Source: Tritrichomonas foetus
Taxonomy: Eukaryota; Parabasalia; Tritrichomonadida; Tritrichomonadidae
DNA: 28,746 nt
Direction: 5' to 3'
NCBI GenBank assembly: GCA_001839685.1
Contig: MLAK01001132.1
Location: 4,504-33,249, forward strand
The notes under the pieces are model-generated. The model made no database searches and was not told where the DNA came from. It saw only the letters and a list, made by a program, of their open reading frames with translations. The position numbers and the translations under genes are program-made. Of this stretch, positions 1 through 9,505 are shown piece after piece (within the stretch, counting starts at the first letter, position 1; each line of letters opens with the position of its first letter).

Positions 1-100
1 TTTTTCTTGATGTTTGTTTATTTTTCTTGATGTTTGTTTGTTTTTCTTGAAGTTTGTTTATTTTTCTTGAAGTTTGTTTATTTTACTTAATGTTTGTATT
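1..100. repeat. 20-bp minisatellite, about five units
   Basis: Five consecutive 20-base units of the form TTTTTCTTGATGTTTGTTTA run from the window edge. Units 3 and 4 carry an A for T in the middle, and unit 5 is more degenerate. The array may continue to the left of the window. It lies downstream of the 3' end of the RRM gene. The next 200 bases (101-300) are A+T-rich with nothing recognisable. Confidence 0.9.
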
Positions 101-367
101 TATGGCTTTAATTATGATTTATTTTCATTAATCTTTAGTGGCATTCATTTTCATGTGCTATTTACATGTGATTTCACTAGCCTCAATTTTATTTCTCAGT
201 TTATAGCCATTCTGTGATTCAATTTGATGAAATAAAAACACGGAATTTAACGAGAAGATAATTTTATCTTGATATATTTTTTTTTTAGATATCTAAAAAA
301 TTGTATTTATATCATTTTCTTGATCATTTTTCTGTGCATAATCAAACTCTCCTCTTCACTCATTGTT

Positions 368-1084
368 TCAGTCGTCGCTTTGGCTGTAGTCATACTTTCT
401 ATTCCTTTTTGGTGGTGGTGAAGGTGAGTCATAGTCATATTTGCGTCTGCGCGAGAATTCCCTGTCGGAGTCGTATCTATCACGATCAAATCTACGGCGT
501 CTTTCATATCGATTGTAGTCCCTGTCGCGCCTGTCTCTTCTGTCGTCTCTGTAGTCACGTCTATCATCATAGTCACGATCTCGGCGGTCGCGTCGCCTGT
601 CTCTATCGCGGTCACGCCTATCGTCTCTAAGGTCACGCCTAACGTCTCTAAAATCGCGTCTATCGTCTCGGCGATATGTCGATCTTGGCCTGCGAGGTCT
701 GGGTTCGTCGGTACTCTTTGCGTATTGGACTGTGATTGTACGACCATCGAAGTCGGCTTTGTTTAGTTTTTCGATCGCTTCTTCTGCACTTTCTTTCGTC
801 TCCATCTCGATGAAGCCATAGCCTTTAGAATTGCCATTTTTGTGGGTAATTATACGGACTGACTTCACATTTCCAAATTTTGAAAACTCTTGCCTAAGCC
901 CGTCTTCTGTAGTTTCAAATTTTAGATTTCCAATATGCAATGTGTAACCTTTTGACTTTTCGGCTTCGGCAGCATTGTTACAGTCATTATCCTCATTTTT
1001 TCCTTTATTTACAAATTCTTCTTTCGGAGAATTGGCCTCTTCTTGCCTCTCGTCGCCATGGCTTTTTTCCTCAGCCGATGACAT
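368..1084 (-). CDS. RRM protein with Arg/Asp-rich (SR-like) tail
   Basis: This 238-residue protein has an acidic, Glu/Asn-rich N-terminus (1-45), one RNA recognition motif (about 48-124) and a highly charged C-terminal tail (about 129-238). RNP2 reads LHIGNL (49-54) and RNP1 reads KGYGFIEM (87-94), both canonical. The tail is dominated by RD, RDRR and DRRD repeats, ending in an SPSPPP stretch and a KYDYSQSDD terminus. This architecture is that of nuclear SR-like splicing or mRNA-processing factors (TRA2 or U1-70K-like groups). A precise orthologue cannot be named, and the alternating Arg/Asp tail is not a classical RS domain. A TTCA motif on the minus strand (1110-1113) sits 26 nt upstream of the ATG. 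The gene is divergent from the glycosidase gene, with a spacer of about 930 bp. Stop is TGA; the first downstream TAAA is about 60 nt away. Confidence 0.88.
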   Translation of the reverse strand: MSSAEEKSHGDERQEEANSPKEEFVNKGKNEDNDCNNAAEAEKSKGYTLHIGNLKFETTEDGLRQEFSKFGNVKSVRIITHKNGNSKGYGFIEMETKESAEEAIEKLNKADFDGRTITVQYAKSTDEPRPRRPRSTYRRDDRRDFRDVRRDLRDDRRDRDRDRRRDRRDRDYDDRRDYRDDRRDRRDRDYNRYERRRRFDRDRYDSDREFSRRRKYDYDSPSPPPKRNRKYDYSQSDD

Positions 1085-2014
1085 TCACCAGTGCCACTTT
1101 TTGATAGATTGAATGGCCAAGAGAATGAATCGTCTATTTGATGGAAATTGCCAATTAATGGTGAAATAATCCATAATTTTATAAACGGCCAATTCCTTTC
1201 GACTCTCTTTTGAAATATATTATGGTAATTCGAAATTTAAGAAATGTATCTATGTCGATGTCCATTTTCTAATCGATTTTCAAAGATGTCTCGATTTAAA
1301 CATCATTATGCGGGAAATTCGTGACCTAAAATATCAAAATCAAATAATTGTGGCATAGAAATTCAACAGAGCAAAGTTTCTCGTGAAACGTCTAATTGAA
1401 ATATCTTTGAAAATTCATTAGGAAAAGTTTATCAACATTGAAACATTTCTGAAGAAAGATTAACAATTTCAAAGAAAAATAATTTATCCATCATTATCAG
1501 TGAAACTCTGAACAGAAGATATTCCTCGAGAAAAACAACCATCACAATGAAAAACTAATATTTGAAATTTCAAAAAAAAAAAGCAATTTGTCAACTCTTT
1601 CAGAAAATGTTTGATAGAACTAGTGTTACTTTGAATAGATTCTAAAAAAAAGTTTTCAGAAGATTCTTTAATTTTAATACATCATTATTTTTATTTCTTC
1701 ATAAGAAAATTATTGATAGAGATGGGTAATTAATAGAATTACTCTTGTTTTAATTATACTTCAATAAAATACAATTTCTTCAATAATGAGATCTCGAAAG
1801 TTGGAAAAAAATTCACATCACCAACCTGTCTTTTTCAATGATCGAATTAACTGATCTTTTCAAATTTTTGAATAATAAAATAAAAAATAGGTTGGACTTT
1901 CAGAATCTATAAAACATCTTGAATTTGTGAAAAGAAATAGAAAAGATTGAAAGAAATGTGATTAAAAACATTATTTTCCAAAGATAAATGGCCGGATACA
2001 AAAAGAATTGATTC
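1085..2014. other. Divergent intergenic region, no gene
   Basis: This A+T-rich spacer separates the divergently transcribed RRM and glycosidase genes. Both promoters must lie here. Apart from TTCA motifs next to each start (minus strand 1110-1113, and 2012-2015 on plus) I see no RNA gene, repeat or credible ORF. Confidence 0.6.
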
Positions 2015-5000
2015 ATGATGATTCTCTTCCTTTGTGCTGCATTATCTTTGGCAGTCGACAAAGAAATAGTATTTAAAAATGATTTTATTAATCAAATTTT
2101 CACTGTCGCTGACAATCATGTTCGAACAAAAGCAATTCTTAACTATCGAACAAATTCAATGAAAACGATTACTCCAGAAGAAGGAAGTGAAGAATGGATT
2201 TTAAGTGTTTATAAACCAGAAAGTAGTTTTAGTGTTACACCACTTGATCGCAGTAAATGGAAAGTTACAGCTAATAATGAACAAACTACAAAAGCAGGAG
2301 TTGAAGGAGCAGCAGTTAATTTAATTGATGGTAATCCTAATACACTTTGGCATTCGAAATATAATGATCAAGGAGAAGGAGGTCATGATGATCGAAAGAA
2401 CAAAGATGATCCATATATTATTACATTTGATTTTAGTGAAGTAATTACATTTTCATCATTTTCACATTTACCACGTGCTAATCTTGGAAATGGAGTTATT
2501 TATCATTTTGAAATTTATATTGGATCAACATTAGAAGAATTAAATTCTAATATTGAAAAACAAGAATATATCTTAAAAGATGATTTTGATTTTATTGAAT
2601 GTAAACCAATTTACTTTAATTTTAAGACACAAATTACTACACAATATTTAGCATTTTTATCTGTTGATCATGGCAATTATGGTAGTGGAGCAGATTTTTC
2701 ACTTTATTCCGAAGCAATTCCATTAAATGATCATTATATTAAATCATCTAATTGTTTATTAGAAAAATATGATTTATCAACACAGAAAGAAAGTCAACTT
2801 CTTAAATTTATTTATTCACCATATGTTGATTCAGAACAAATTTCCTATCAAATTAATGTTACATATGAATTACAAAATAATAAACATTATATTGAAAAAC
2901 AAATTTCAATTATATGTTCAGAACCAAAACAACGATTTAGTTATATTGATTTAACATCAATGAAAATCTCTAATGAAGACATTAAATATTCATTTACACA
3001 TCCAAATCGTGAACAATATGATTCTATTCCACGCTTTTATATTACATTAGGTCAACCAGTTTATATTAATACACTTTTCACAGGAAGTCGTTTTCCATTA
3101 AGTGATAATCAAATTCTTGATCATACATGTCGACTTCGTTATCATAGTGGTAAAACATTTGAAGAATTGCTTTTAATGTCAAATTCAAAAGATAATCTTC
3201 AACGAAAATTGCATTCTAATACAAAATTGAATGATGAAAATATTTATTATTGTTGGAAGACAGTATTAGGTACAGCACGTAGTGAATTAATTGAAGTTGT
3301 TCGAAGTGATTTCTTTTCATATATTAATGATATTTCTGTTATTACTAAATTCCGTCGTCAATATAATTCATGGTATGATTGGATGTTAGAAATTACCGAA
3401 AGTAATATTTTAGAATCCTTTAAAGAAATTGAAAAAGGATGTTCATCATATGGAGTTCCACCATTAGATTCATATGTAGTTGATGATGGTTGGAATAATT
3501 ACAATACAGAGAAATATGGTGTTTATGATGTTCCTAAATCAGGTACAACATATAATCAAAATGGTTTTTGGGAATTTAATTCTAAATTCCCAGATGGTTT
3601 AACTAAACCATCACATTTTGCATCTACTGTTTCATCTAACTTTGGAGTTTGGTTAGGACCACGAGGAGGATACAATTATCCAGGAGCACTTGCACATATG
3701 ATTGAAGATGCAGGCAAAGGATATTTTAATTCTGGATCAGGAGATATTGATGTTGGTTCACATCGTTATATTGACAACTTAAGTGATTTCTTAAACAAAT
3801 GGGTTGAAGATTATCGTATTAATTATTTCAAACTTGATGGATTTTCAACTATTCCATGTATGGATTCTACACATGATCATATAGTTGGAGGAGTTGATGG
3901 AACATATTATTATACTGATCTTTGGGAACGATATTTCAAGATGTTTGAACGATTACGACAAACAGCTGATCGTTTATCAATTCCAGATTTATGGATTTCT
4001 ATTACATGTTATGTTAATCCATCACCATTCCATCTTCAATGGGCTAATTCAGTTTGGTTACAAATTTCTCCAGATGTTGGTTATACAAAGATTGGTAATA
4101 ATGATAATTATTGTGATCAAATGTTAACATTTAGAGATGGAGTTTATTATAAATATTATGAATATTATCAATTCCAATTCCCACAACGATGTATTTATAA
4201 TCATGATCCTATTTATGGTAAAACTGGTACTAAATTAGAGGGATCTATGAATGATGATGAATTTCGATCATATTTATTTGGATGTGGAATGCGAGGTACA
4301 GCATTCTTTGAATTATATTATACATATGGTATGATTGATGAAGGAGATAAATGGTATGTTAATTCCGAAGTCTTAAAATGGATTGAAGAACATTATTATA
4401 TTTTACAACATTCACAACGATTTGGATCAGATCCAAATGCAGGTTCAGTTTATGGATATTCAGCTTGGAATGGAACAGAAGGTATTATTTCCGTTCGAAA
4501 CCCATCAACTCAATCTCAGAATTTTAGCATTAAACTCAACCGCGACATTGGTGTTCCAGAAAACATTCCTACAACATACACAAGAACTGCCCTTACTCAT
4601 AATACAATTGAAAAAATTGTAGAAGGTGTTGCAATAAGCTACAATGATATCTTTGAGGTTTCACTTCAACCATTTGAACACCGAATCATTGAATTTCATC
4701 CACAACTTGACAAATCACCTGCAGAAATTGAAGTGTTCAAGCCAGTCAGTCAAAATGAAGTCCTAATTAGATTTAACAAACGAATAATTCTCGATCCAAC
4801 TCAATTCCAATTTGATAACGATGAAATCAAAGATATTAGATTACGTGCAGACTTTAGAACAGTTTCAATCACACTAGAAAACCCAATGATGAACAATACA
4901 GAATACACTCTTTCACTTGCGAACGTTGCAGATCAATTTGGAAACGTACTTTCTACGAAAGCAAGCCTCACATATATGTCTGGATTGATGGCAGCCTTCA

Positions 5001-6046
5001 TTCCAATTGCTGTTGTTGGTGATGACAGCTCGATCAACGACTTCGATTTCGACACCGACGCATTTTCAATTCAATTAAATATCAAAGAATTAAATATTAC
5101 AGATGCAACGCTCATATACGACGAGAAGAAATCTCTTGTTGTTGAAGTAATCGACAGGTTAATTAAATTCACCTTTAATGACCTCTCAGTAACATCACAA
5201 GAAGAAGTGCATGATGAAAGCAGAGTCACTCTTGTCAGAGAAAGAAATGGAATGTTGAAGATTTATATTGATGGAACACTTTCAAGTTCTGCTTATGAAC
5301 GTCCTTCGTCAGAAAAAGCAGTGAAAGTGAATCTTCTTAGACTTGTTGCTTGTGAAGTTTCTTATAATTCTGTCTTCCTCTTCAACAAAGGTCTTTCTTA
5401 TAAGGAATCTCTGGGATTAGCAGAAAATCAAGTCATACTTTCTGGTGCATCAGCTGAAGCTACTACAACAGCCGATGAAATAGCTAATTCACCTAAATTC
5501 GCAATTGATAATAATGAAAACACATTCTGGCTTTCTTCACCACAAATCGATAACAATGTTTATCCACAATCTCTCACAATTAAACTTGATAGACATATTA
5601 ATGTTGAAAAACTCAGATATATTCCACACTATGATGAAAGTGCAATCACAGAATACAACATTTCTGTGTCTGATGATGGAGAAGTTTGGACATTCTTCAA
5701 CGGAACATTCAGATTCGATCAACATGAAAATATACAATCAGATGAAGATGATGGCATCGTTGAGATTAACCAAACATTGAAGTTCATCCGAATTGCTGGA
5801 AAATCAACTGGAAAGACAATTTCTGTCGCTGAAGTTTATATTTATGGAAATGAAGTAAATATTGAAGAAGAAAAACCAAATAACAATACAACTGGTGTTA
5901 TCATTGGACTCGTTGTTGGAACAGTTGCTGCTCTTCTTTTGATCGCTGCTCTTTACTTCTACTGTAAGAAGAAGAGGATTGATGAAGTAAACTTCAGTAC
6001 AACCCCTCTCATTTCCAACAGCCATCATGACAGAGAGCCTGTTTAA
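2015..6046 (+). CDS. Secreted, membrane-anchored clan GH-D-like glycosidase with two discoidin domains
   Basis: This is a 1,343-residue type I membrane protein. Visible in order are: a signal peptide (about 1-14, MMILFLCAALSLAV); an F5/8C (discoidin/CBM32-like) domain (about 80-235); a catalytic region (about 430-850); an Ig-like domain of SbsA type (about 899-985); a LamG/concanavalin-like sandwich (about 992-1125); a second F5/8C domain (about 1140-1283); a transmembrane helix (1294-1316) followed by CKKKR; and a 27-residue cytoplasmic tail. Catalytic hallmarks of clan GH-D (GH27/31/36, alpha-galactosidase type) are VVDDGW (489-493) and the FKLD nucleophile motif with D608. D687 in the SPDVGY segment is a candidate acid/base, which is my inference. 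It probably trims surface, mucin or bacterial glycans at the cell surface; the substrate is unknown. The ATG lies inside TTCATG, so the initiator-like motif overlaps the start codon. The stop forms TAAA (6044-6047), the trichomonad poly(A) signal. Codon use is markedly A/T-ending from about 2280 to 4490 and more mixed outside. Confidence 0.85.
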   Translation: MMILFLCAALSLAVDKEIVFKNDFINQIFTVADNHVRTKAILNYRTNSMKTITPEEGSEEWILSVYKPESSFSVTPLDRSKWKVTANNEQTTKAGVEGAAVNLIDGNPNTLWHSKYNDQGEGGHDDRKNKDDPYIITFDFSEVITFSSFSHLPRANLGNGVIYHFEIYIGSTLEELNSNIEKQEYILKDDFDFIECKPIYFNFKTQITTQYLAFLSVDHGNYGSGADFSLYSEAIPLNDHYIKSSNCLLEKYDLSTQKESQLLKFIYSPYVDSEQISYQINVTYELQNNKHYIEKQISIICSEPKQRFSYIDLTSMKISNEDIKYSFTHPNREQYDSIPRFYITLGQPVYINTLFTGSRFPLSDNQILDHTCRLRYHSGKTFEELLLMSNSKDNLQRKLHSNTKLNDENIYYCWKTVLGTARSELIEVVRSDFFSYINDISVITKFRRQYNSWYDWMLEITESNILESFKEIEKGCSSYGVPPLDSYVVDDGWNNYNTEKYGVYDVPKSGTTYNQNGFWEFNSKFPDGLTKPSHFASTVSSNFGVWLGPRGGYNYPGALAHMIEDAGKGYFNSGSGDIDVGSHRYIDNLSDFLNKWVEDYRINYFKLDGFSTIPCMDSTHDHIVGGVDGTYYYTDLWERYFKMFERLRQTADRLSIPDLWISITCYVNPSPFHLQWANSVWLQISPDVGYTKIGNNDNYCDQMLTFRDGVYYKYYEYYQFQFPQRCIYNHDPIYGKTGTKLEGSMNDDEFRSYLFGCGMRGTAFFELYYTYGMIDEGDKWYVNSEVLKWIEEHYYILQHSQRFGSDPNAGSVYGYSAWNGTEGIISVRNPSTQSQNFSIKLNRDIGVPENIPTTYTRTALTHNTIEKIVEGVAISYNDIFEVSLQPFEHRIIEFHPQLDKSPAEIEVFKPVSQNEVLIRFNKRIILDPTQFQFDNDEIKDIRLRADFRTVSITLENPMMNNTEYTLSLANVADQFGNVLSTKASLTYMSGLMAAFIPIAVVGDDSSINDFDFDTDAFSIQLNIKELNITDATLIYDEKKSLVVEVIDRLIKFTFNDLSVTSQEEVHDESRVTLVRERNGMLKIYIDGTLSSSAYERPSSEKAVKVNLLRLVACEVSYNSVFLFNKGLSYKESLGLAENQVILSGASAEATTTADEIANSPKFAIDNNENTFWLSSPQIDNNVYPQSLTIKLDRHINVEKLRYIPHYDESAITEYNISVSDDGEVWTFFNGTFRFDQHENIQSDEDDGIVEINQTLKFIRIAGKSTGKTISVAEVYIYGNEVNIEEEKPNNNTTGVIIGLVVGTVAALLLIAALYFYCKKKRIDEVNFSTTPLISNSHHDREPV

Positions 6047-6047
6047 A
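6044..6047 (+). terminator. TAAA poly(A) signal overlapping stop codon
   Basis: The TAA stop of the glycosidase gene is followed by A, forming TAAA. In T. vaginalis UAAA is the known polyadenylation signal and often includes the stop codon. Confidence 0.6.
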
Positions 6048-6558
6048 TGAATTTTTACTCTTAGACCAAAATGATAACTAAAAAAAATCTTGAGTTATTT
6101 TGTGATTATTATTTCTTGATTGATATTGATATTGATCATTTCAAACTTCAAAGAAAAATGCTTACTTGGCATAATTCACCATAAGAATAAGCTATAATTT
6201 GCTCTTTGTAGTAACTCACATCATTAATTAATTGTTTCTGACTCTTTAATAAAAAAGAGATGTTTATATCATACAGAAATTCTGTAAACGCGAATTAAAA
6301 CAACTAGTTCAATAAATTGCAAACAAAATTGATAGTGAGAAAGATTCAAATTACATAATTTATAATTCATTAGATTCGAGTTTGTGAGTTGATCCTATGA
6401 AGAAAAAATTACTATTTTTAGAAATACAGCTTCATCGATCAACTGTTGAGATGACAACTCCCTGAAGAGATTCCAGAACAGGTTTTGTTTTTTACAAAAG
6501 GTATTGGAAATAAATTGACCTAAACTACTATAATAATTCACCTTAACAAAATGAAAGA
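6048..6558 (+). other. Intergenic spacer with short upstream ORF before the next gene
   Basis: No gene is seen in this A+T-rich stretch. Its 3' end holds a TTCA motif (6537-6540). It also holds a three-codon upstream ORF (ATG AAA GAA TGA, 6551-6562) whose stop overlaps the ATG of the following gene as ATGA. Confidence 0.55.
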
Positions 6559-7839
6559 ATGAATCTCTCCGAGTTACCTATTACAAAATGGCTCATCAAT
6601 AATCCAGCTTTCGTTCAATTTTTCGATTTCGAAGTCAAAGACGAAGAAACCGAAGACCAGCTTTTTTCGCTTATCGGTTCTTTAACACATTATTATAATT
6701 TCAATCTACTTCCCTATCGCCCTGAGAAGCCGCAGTTTTCCCATTTGGACAGAAGTATGATGAATGATCAAATTTTCCAAGCTCATATCCACTTTTTTAT
6801 CCAAAATCTGATATACAAAAACCAAATTCAAAGTCACAAAAAAGCCGTTGATACGCTTAACGATCTGATTGAATCACTTGTCGAGACGATGAAAATCAAA
6901 CCAAACTGTCCAATAACCTGTGCGCAAAATTCGTTATTTCATTTATTGAATATTGACTCGCCAAAGACGAATTCGTTGATTACGAAAGATAACGATATTC
7001 TTCTTTTCTTGTCGCATAATGAAATCGATGAATACGAGTCGCAATCTGACTTTATGGAAGAAACGATTTTAAATATGCGTACTTTTGTTATGCCAAAAGC
7101 GGTTTATTTTCCTGTCAATTCATTCCAAGAATCGTTCAATCAGATCATTTTTAGCCCGAGCTTTTTCGCGTATGATAGAGTCGAAGATATTTTAAGTGAC
7201 CAATCAATCAAAGAAAAAGAAACTTTTTCAATACGTTGTGTTAAATTGATGCAATTTATTGTCACATCAATGGAAATCAAAGAACCAGAAAATGTTTTGA
7301 TATTTTCAACATCATTTTTTAGATCGATTTTTGATGCTGCTTATGAAAGTCATCATGAATTGTTTGATTTGCCTGAAAAAAGTACCATTCTTGAATATAC
7401 CAGTCGAATTACTATGAAAATGACAGGTGCTGATATAAAGTTTCTTCCGGGTTACTCTCAAAGTGATACTTTTTTAGATATTATTAAAAAACATCAAAAT
7501 CTGAAAAGTGCATCATCTGAATTAATGATTGCTTCTTTTTCCAATTCACCTCTTGATATTTTAGGTCATGTACATTTTGCTTTAAATCATGTAAGAATCT
7601 ACGTGAGTGAAATAGATCCAGAAATGATTCAATCGTTTGATGTAATTTTTGGGATCTTTTTGATTGTCTTTTTGGGGACTGAGCTTCCCAATCCAGAGCT
7701 TTTGTTTTATCTTGTTGATGTTTATACACCACATAAGGGGCTCTCTGGCGCACTCGAATATGCATCGTCTACACTTACTGCCACAAGAATCCAATGTAAT
7801 GACATTATCAGGAAAATTAAAGAAAGTGAGCAAGAATAA
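6559..7839 (+). CDS. Probable VPS9-domain protein (Rab5-type GEF)
   Basis: This 426-residue soluble protein has no signal peptide or membrane helix. The C-terminal third resembles the VPS9 fold. It has an SP-D-L segment near residue 334 and a conserved-position Asp at 361 (SFDVIFGIFL). A hydrophobic helix follows, then NPELLFYLVDVY and a closing GALEYASSTLTATRI segment. This mirrors the D...LP...YV...NP..L.SN..Y / GE..YYLT.L.SA order of VPS9 domains, but it is divergent and lacks the usual DDxLP. Such proteins exchange GDP for GTP on Rab5-family GTPases at endosomes, and a Rab5-like GTPase lies 12.5 kb away in the same window. The N-terminal 200 residues are not recognised. The start was chosen as the first in-frame ATG after TTCA (leader about 19 nt). 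The stop is TAA, with TAAA at 7865-7868. Confidence 0.6.
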   Translation: MNLSELPITKWLINNPAFVQFFDFEVKDEETEDQLFSLIGSLTHYYNFNLLPYRPEKPQFSHLDRSMMNDQIFQAHIHFFIQNLIYKNQIQSHKKAVDTLNDLIESLVETMKIKPNCPITCAQNSLFHLLNIDSPKTNSLITKDNDILLFLSHNEIDEYESQSDFMEETILNMRTFVMPKAVYFPVNSFQESFNQIIFSPSFFAYDRVEDILSDQSIKEKETFSIRCVKLMQFIVTSMEIKEPENVLIFSTSFFRSIFDAAYESHHELFDLPEKSTILEYTSRITMKMTGADIKFLPGYSQSDTFLDIIKKHQNLKSASSELMIASFSNSPLDILGHVHFALNHVRIYVSEIDPEMIQSFDVIFGIFLIVFLGTELPNPELLFYLVDVYTPHKGLSGALEYASSTLTATRIQCNDIIRKIKESEQE

Positions 7840-8416
7840 TATGTATTAATTAATTATGTTTGAATAAAAATTACCACGTGTTACTCTTTGATATATAACT
7901 GTGATCACAGTGCTTTTTATCGATGTCCATAGCAGGTTTTTGAGTTGGCCAGGACAAAAAAAATTGCAGAGCTTCTCCCCAAAACATTACTTTAGTTTCT
8001 TTTTGAATGGTGAAATAAATCGGTTTATGGTGAAACTGTAATTAAAAAAAATCCAATTTTAAATCGAAATTTATAAATTATTCTTAATTTGTGGATATTT
8101 TTTAGTGCAAAACCGAAATTAATATCAGCACCTCAAAAAATATTTAGTGATATAAGCTGGTTGGATTTAAATTGGAATGGATAGGCCTATCTGCCAAATG
8201 TCCAGTGTGGTCGAAAACCCGTAATAAACAGACTGGCTTGAGTGAGCCTTATATATGTTTTTATATAGTCTATCCAAAGCTTCATTCACAAAATTAGTTA
8301 AATGCTTCAAATTGAATTCATGAAAAAACTAACATTTAAATTTAACCTTATAATTTGACCTTGAATAGGTTCATAGAAAAGTGGTTACATTTTATTAAAC
8401 ATAAAAATCCCATTTC
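7840..8416. other. Intergenic spacer, unassigned
   Basis: This 577-bp stretch has no credible ORF. It contains small palindromes (TGATCA near 7902, ATAGGCCTAT near 8181) and a short GGCT/AGCC hairpin near 8234. None matches an RNA gene I recognise. Confidence 0.5.
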
Positions 8417-9091
8417 ATGAGTCGACACTCATCTTCACATTCATCAGTTTCAACGTCAAGAGAATCAACACCCACTCCTCAACTAAGTCGTTCACCCACT
8501 CCAAATCGAAAATATTCAAGTCAATCAACTTCCTCCCATCTTCCGACTTTTCTTGATTATTTTCCATCATCGCTTTCGAAATTAACCAAGTTTGCGAAAA
8601 ACGAAATTCTCTACTACGGCTTTTTAGTTGCCACTTTTACACTAATCGTAATTTCCAGCAATTGCGCTCCATCTTTTTGTATAGAGGAAAAACTTTGCCT
8701 GACGAACTGCCAGAAGTGTCCCCAAAACGCGCGCTGCGATTACTTTTCTTTCAAATGCAATCCGAATTTCACCAGAATTGGAAATAATTGCATTTCGTTC
8801 GACGAATATAAAACTGTTACACCTGAAACAAGAATTCTAGCCGCCAGAATTACCAAATGTATTCAAGAAAACCAAACGACGACGCTTGACTCGCTTTCAC
8901 AACAAATCGACGAATCGCCTCTTTCAATTCGGGCTGCAATTCTATACACAGACTATAGAATTAAAGGTCAAGAAATTGTAAGGGTTTTCAATTTGCCATT
9001 TTCAAAGTTCAACTTTTTGGCCTCTCTTTCTATCGTCCTTTCACTTTGTTCTATCACTCTTTTTGTTATAAGGAATTATTCTCACTATTAA
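8417..9091 (+). CDS. Man1/Src1 (MSC-domain) inner nuclear membrane protein
   Basis: This 224-residue protein has the layout of LEM2/Man1/Heh proteins. A Ser/Thr-rich basic nucleoplasmic N-terminus (1-60) contains several SP/TP sites. TM1 is at about 64-81 and a lumenal region at 82-197. TM2 is at about 198-218, with a very short tail. The lumenal part begins with a Cys cluster (C83, C88, C94, C98, C101, C107, C114, C125), including NCQKCPQNARCD and FKCNPNFTRIGNNC. This is the signature start of the Man1-Src1 C-terminal domain (CxxCPxxaxC...C...G..C). It is followed by a helical segment containing VTPETR, as in the family. The family tethers chromatin to the inner nuclear membrane and recruits ESCRT in nuclear envelope sealing. 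No LEM or HeH motif is visible, so the protein is minimal. The ATG lies in TTTCATG. The stop TAA is followed directly by TAAA (9092-9095). Confidence 0.68.
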   Translation: MSRHSSSHSSVSTSRESTPTPQLSRSPTPNRKYSSQSTSSHLPTFLDYFPSSLSKLTKFAKNEILYYGFLVATFTLIVISSNCAPSFCIEEKLCLTNCQKCPQNARCDYFSFKCNPNFTRIGNNCISFDEYKTVTPETRILAARITKCIQENQTTTLDSLSQQIDESPLSIRAAILYTDYRIKGQEIVRVFNLPFSKFNFLASLSIVLSLCSITLFVIRNYSHY

Positions 9092-9505
9092 TAAACATCA
9101 AATGTTCGTTTAACAAATTTGTAGAGATTCTTTATGTAAACATTTATTTATTCCAGCATTTTCTTTCTTTCTCCTCTTTTCAATATTTCTTCGTTCTATA
9201 GAAAGCATAATTGGATTTCTCGAATCTTAAACTCTTGTTTATGCAATTAAAAACTTTTTATTGAATCTTAAAGTTCTTCAAAAGAGAAAAAATATCATAC
9301 AAAAAACGTGATGATATTAAATGAAACATGTGAAATACTGTTTTATTTGACAGTAGAGGTATGTTAATAATTCGATCGTAGAAATAAAAGATAAAGTACA
9401 TATTATAGACATGTTATTATATGATAAAATGCAAAAGATTGGTTTTATAGTCTTGTTTATATAAAATATTGTAATAGTAAGAAAAATTCTTAATTTAGAG
9501 AGCAA
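9092..9505. other. Convergent intergenic region
   Basis: The MSC-domain gene (plus) and VPS13 (minus) converge here. The stretch is A+T-rich, and I see no gene. Downstream of the VPS13 stop a TAAA occurs on the minus strand at 9494-9497. Confidence 0.55.

Noticed and set aside
307..747. 146-residue minus-strand frame overlapping the RRM gene
   Set aside because: It is out of frame with the RRM protein and is produced by its repetitive Arg/Asp codons; it has no family similarity of its own.
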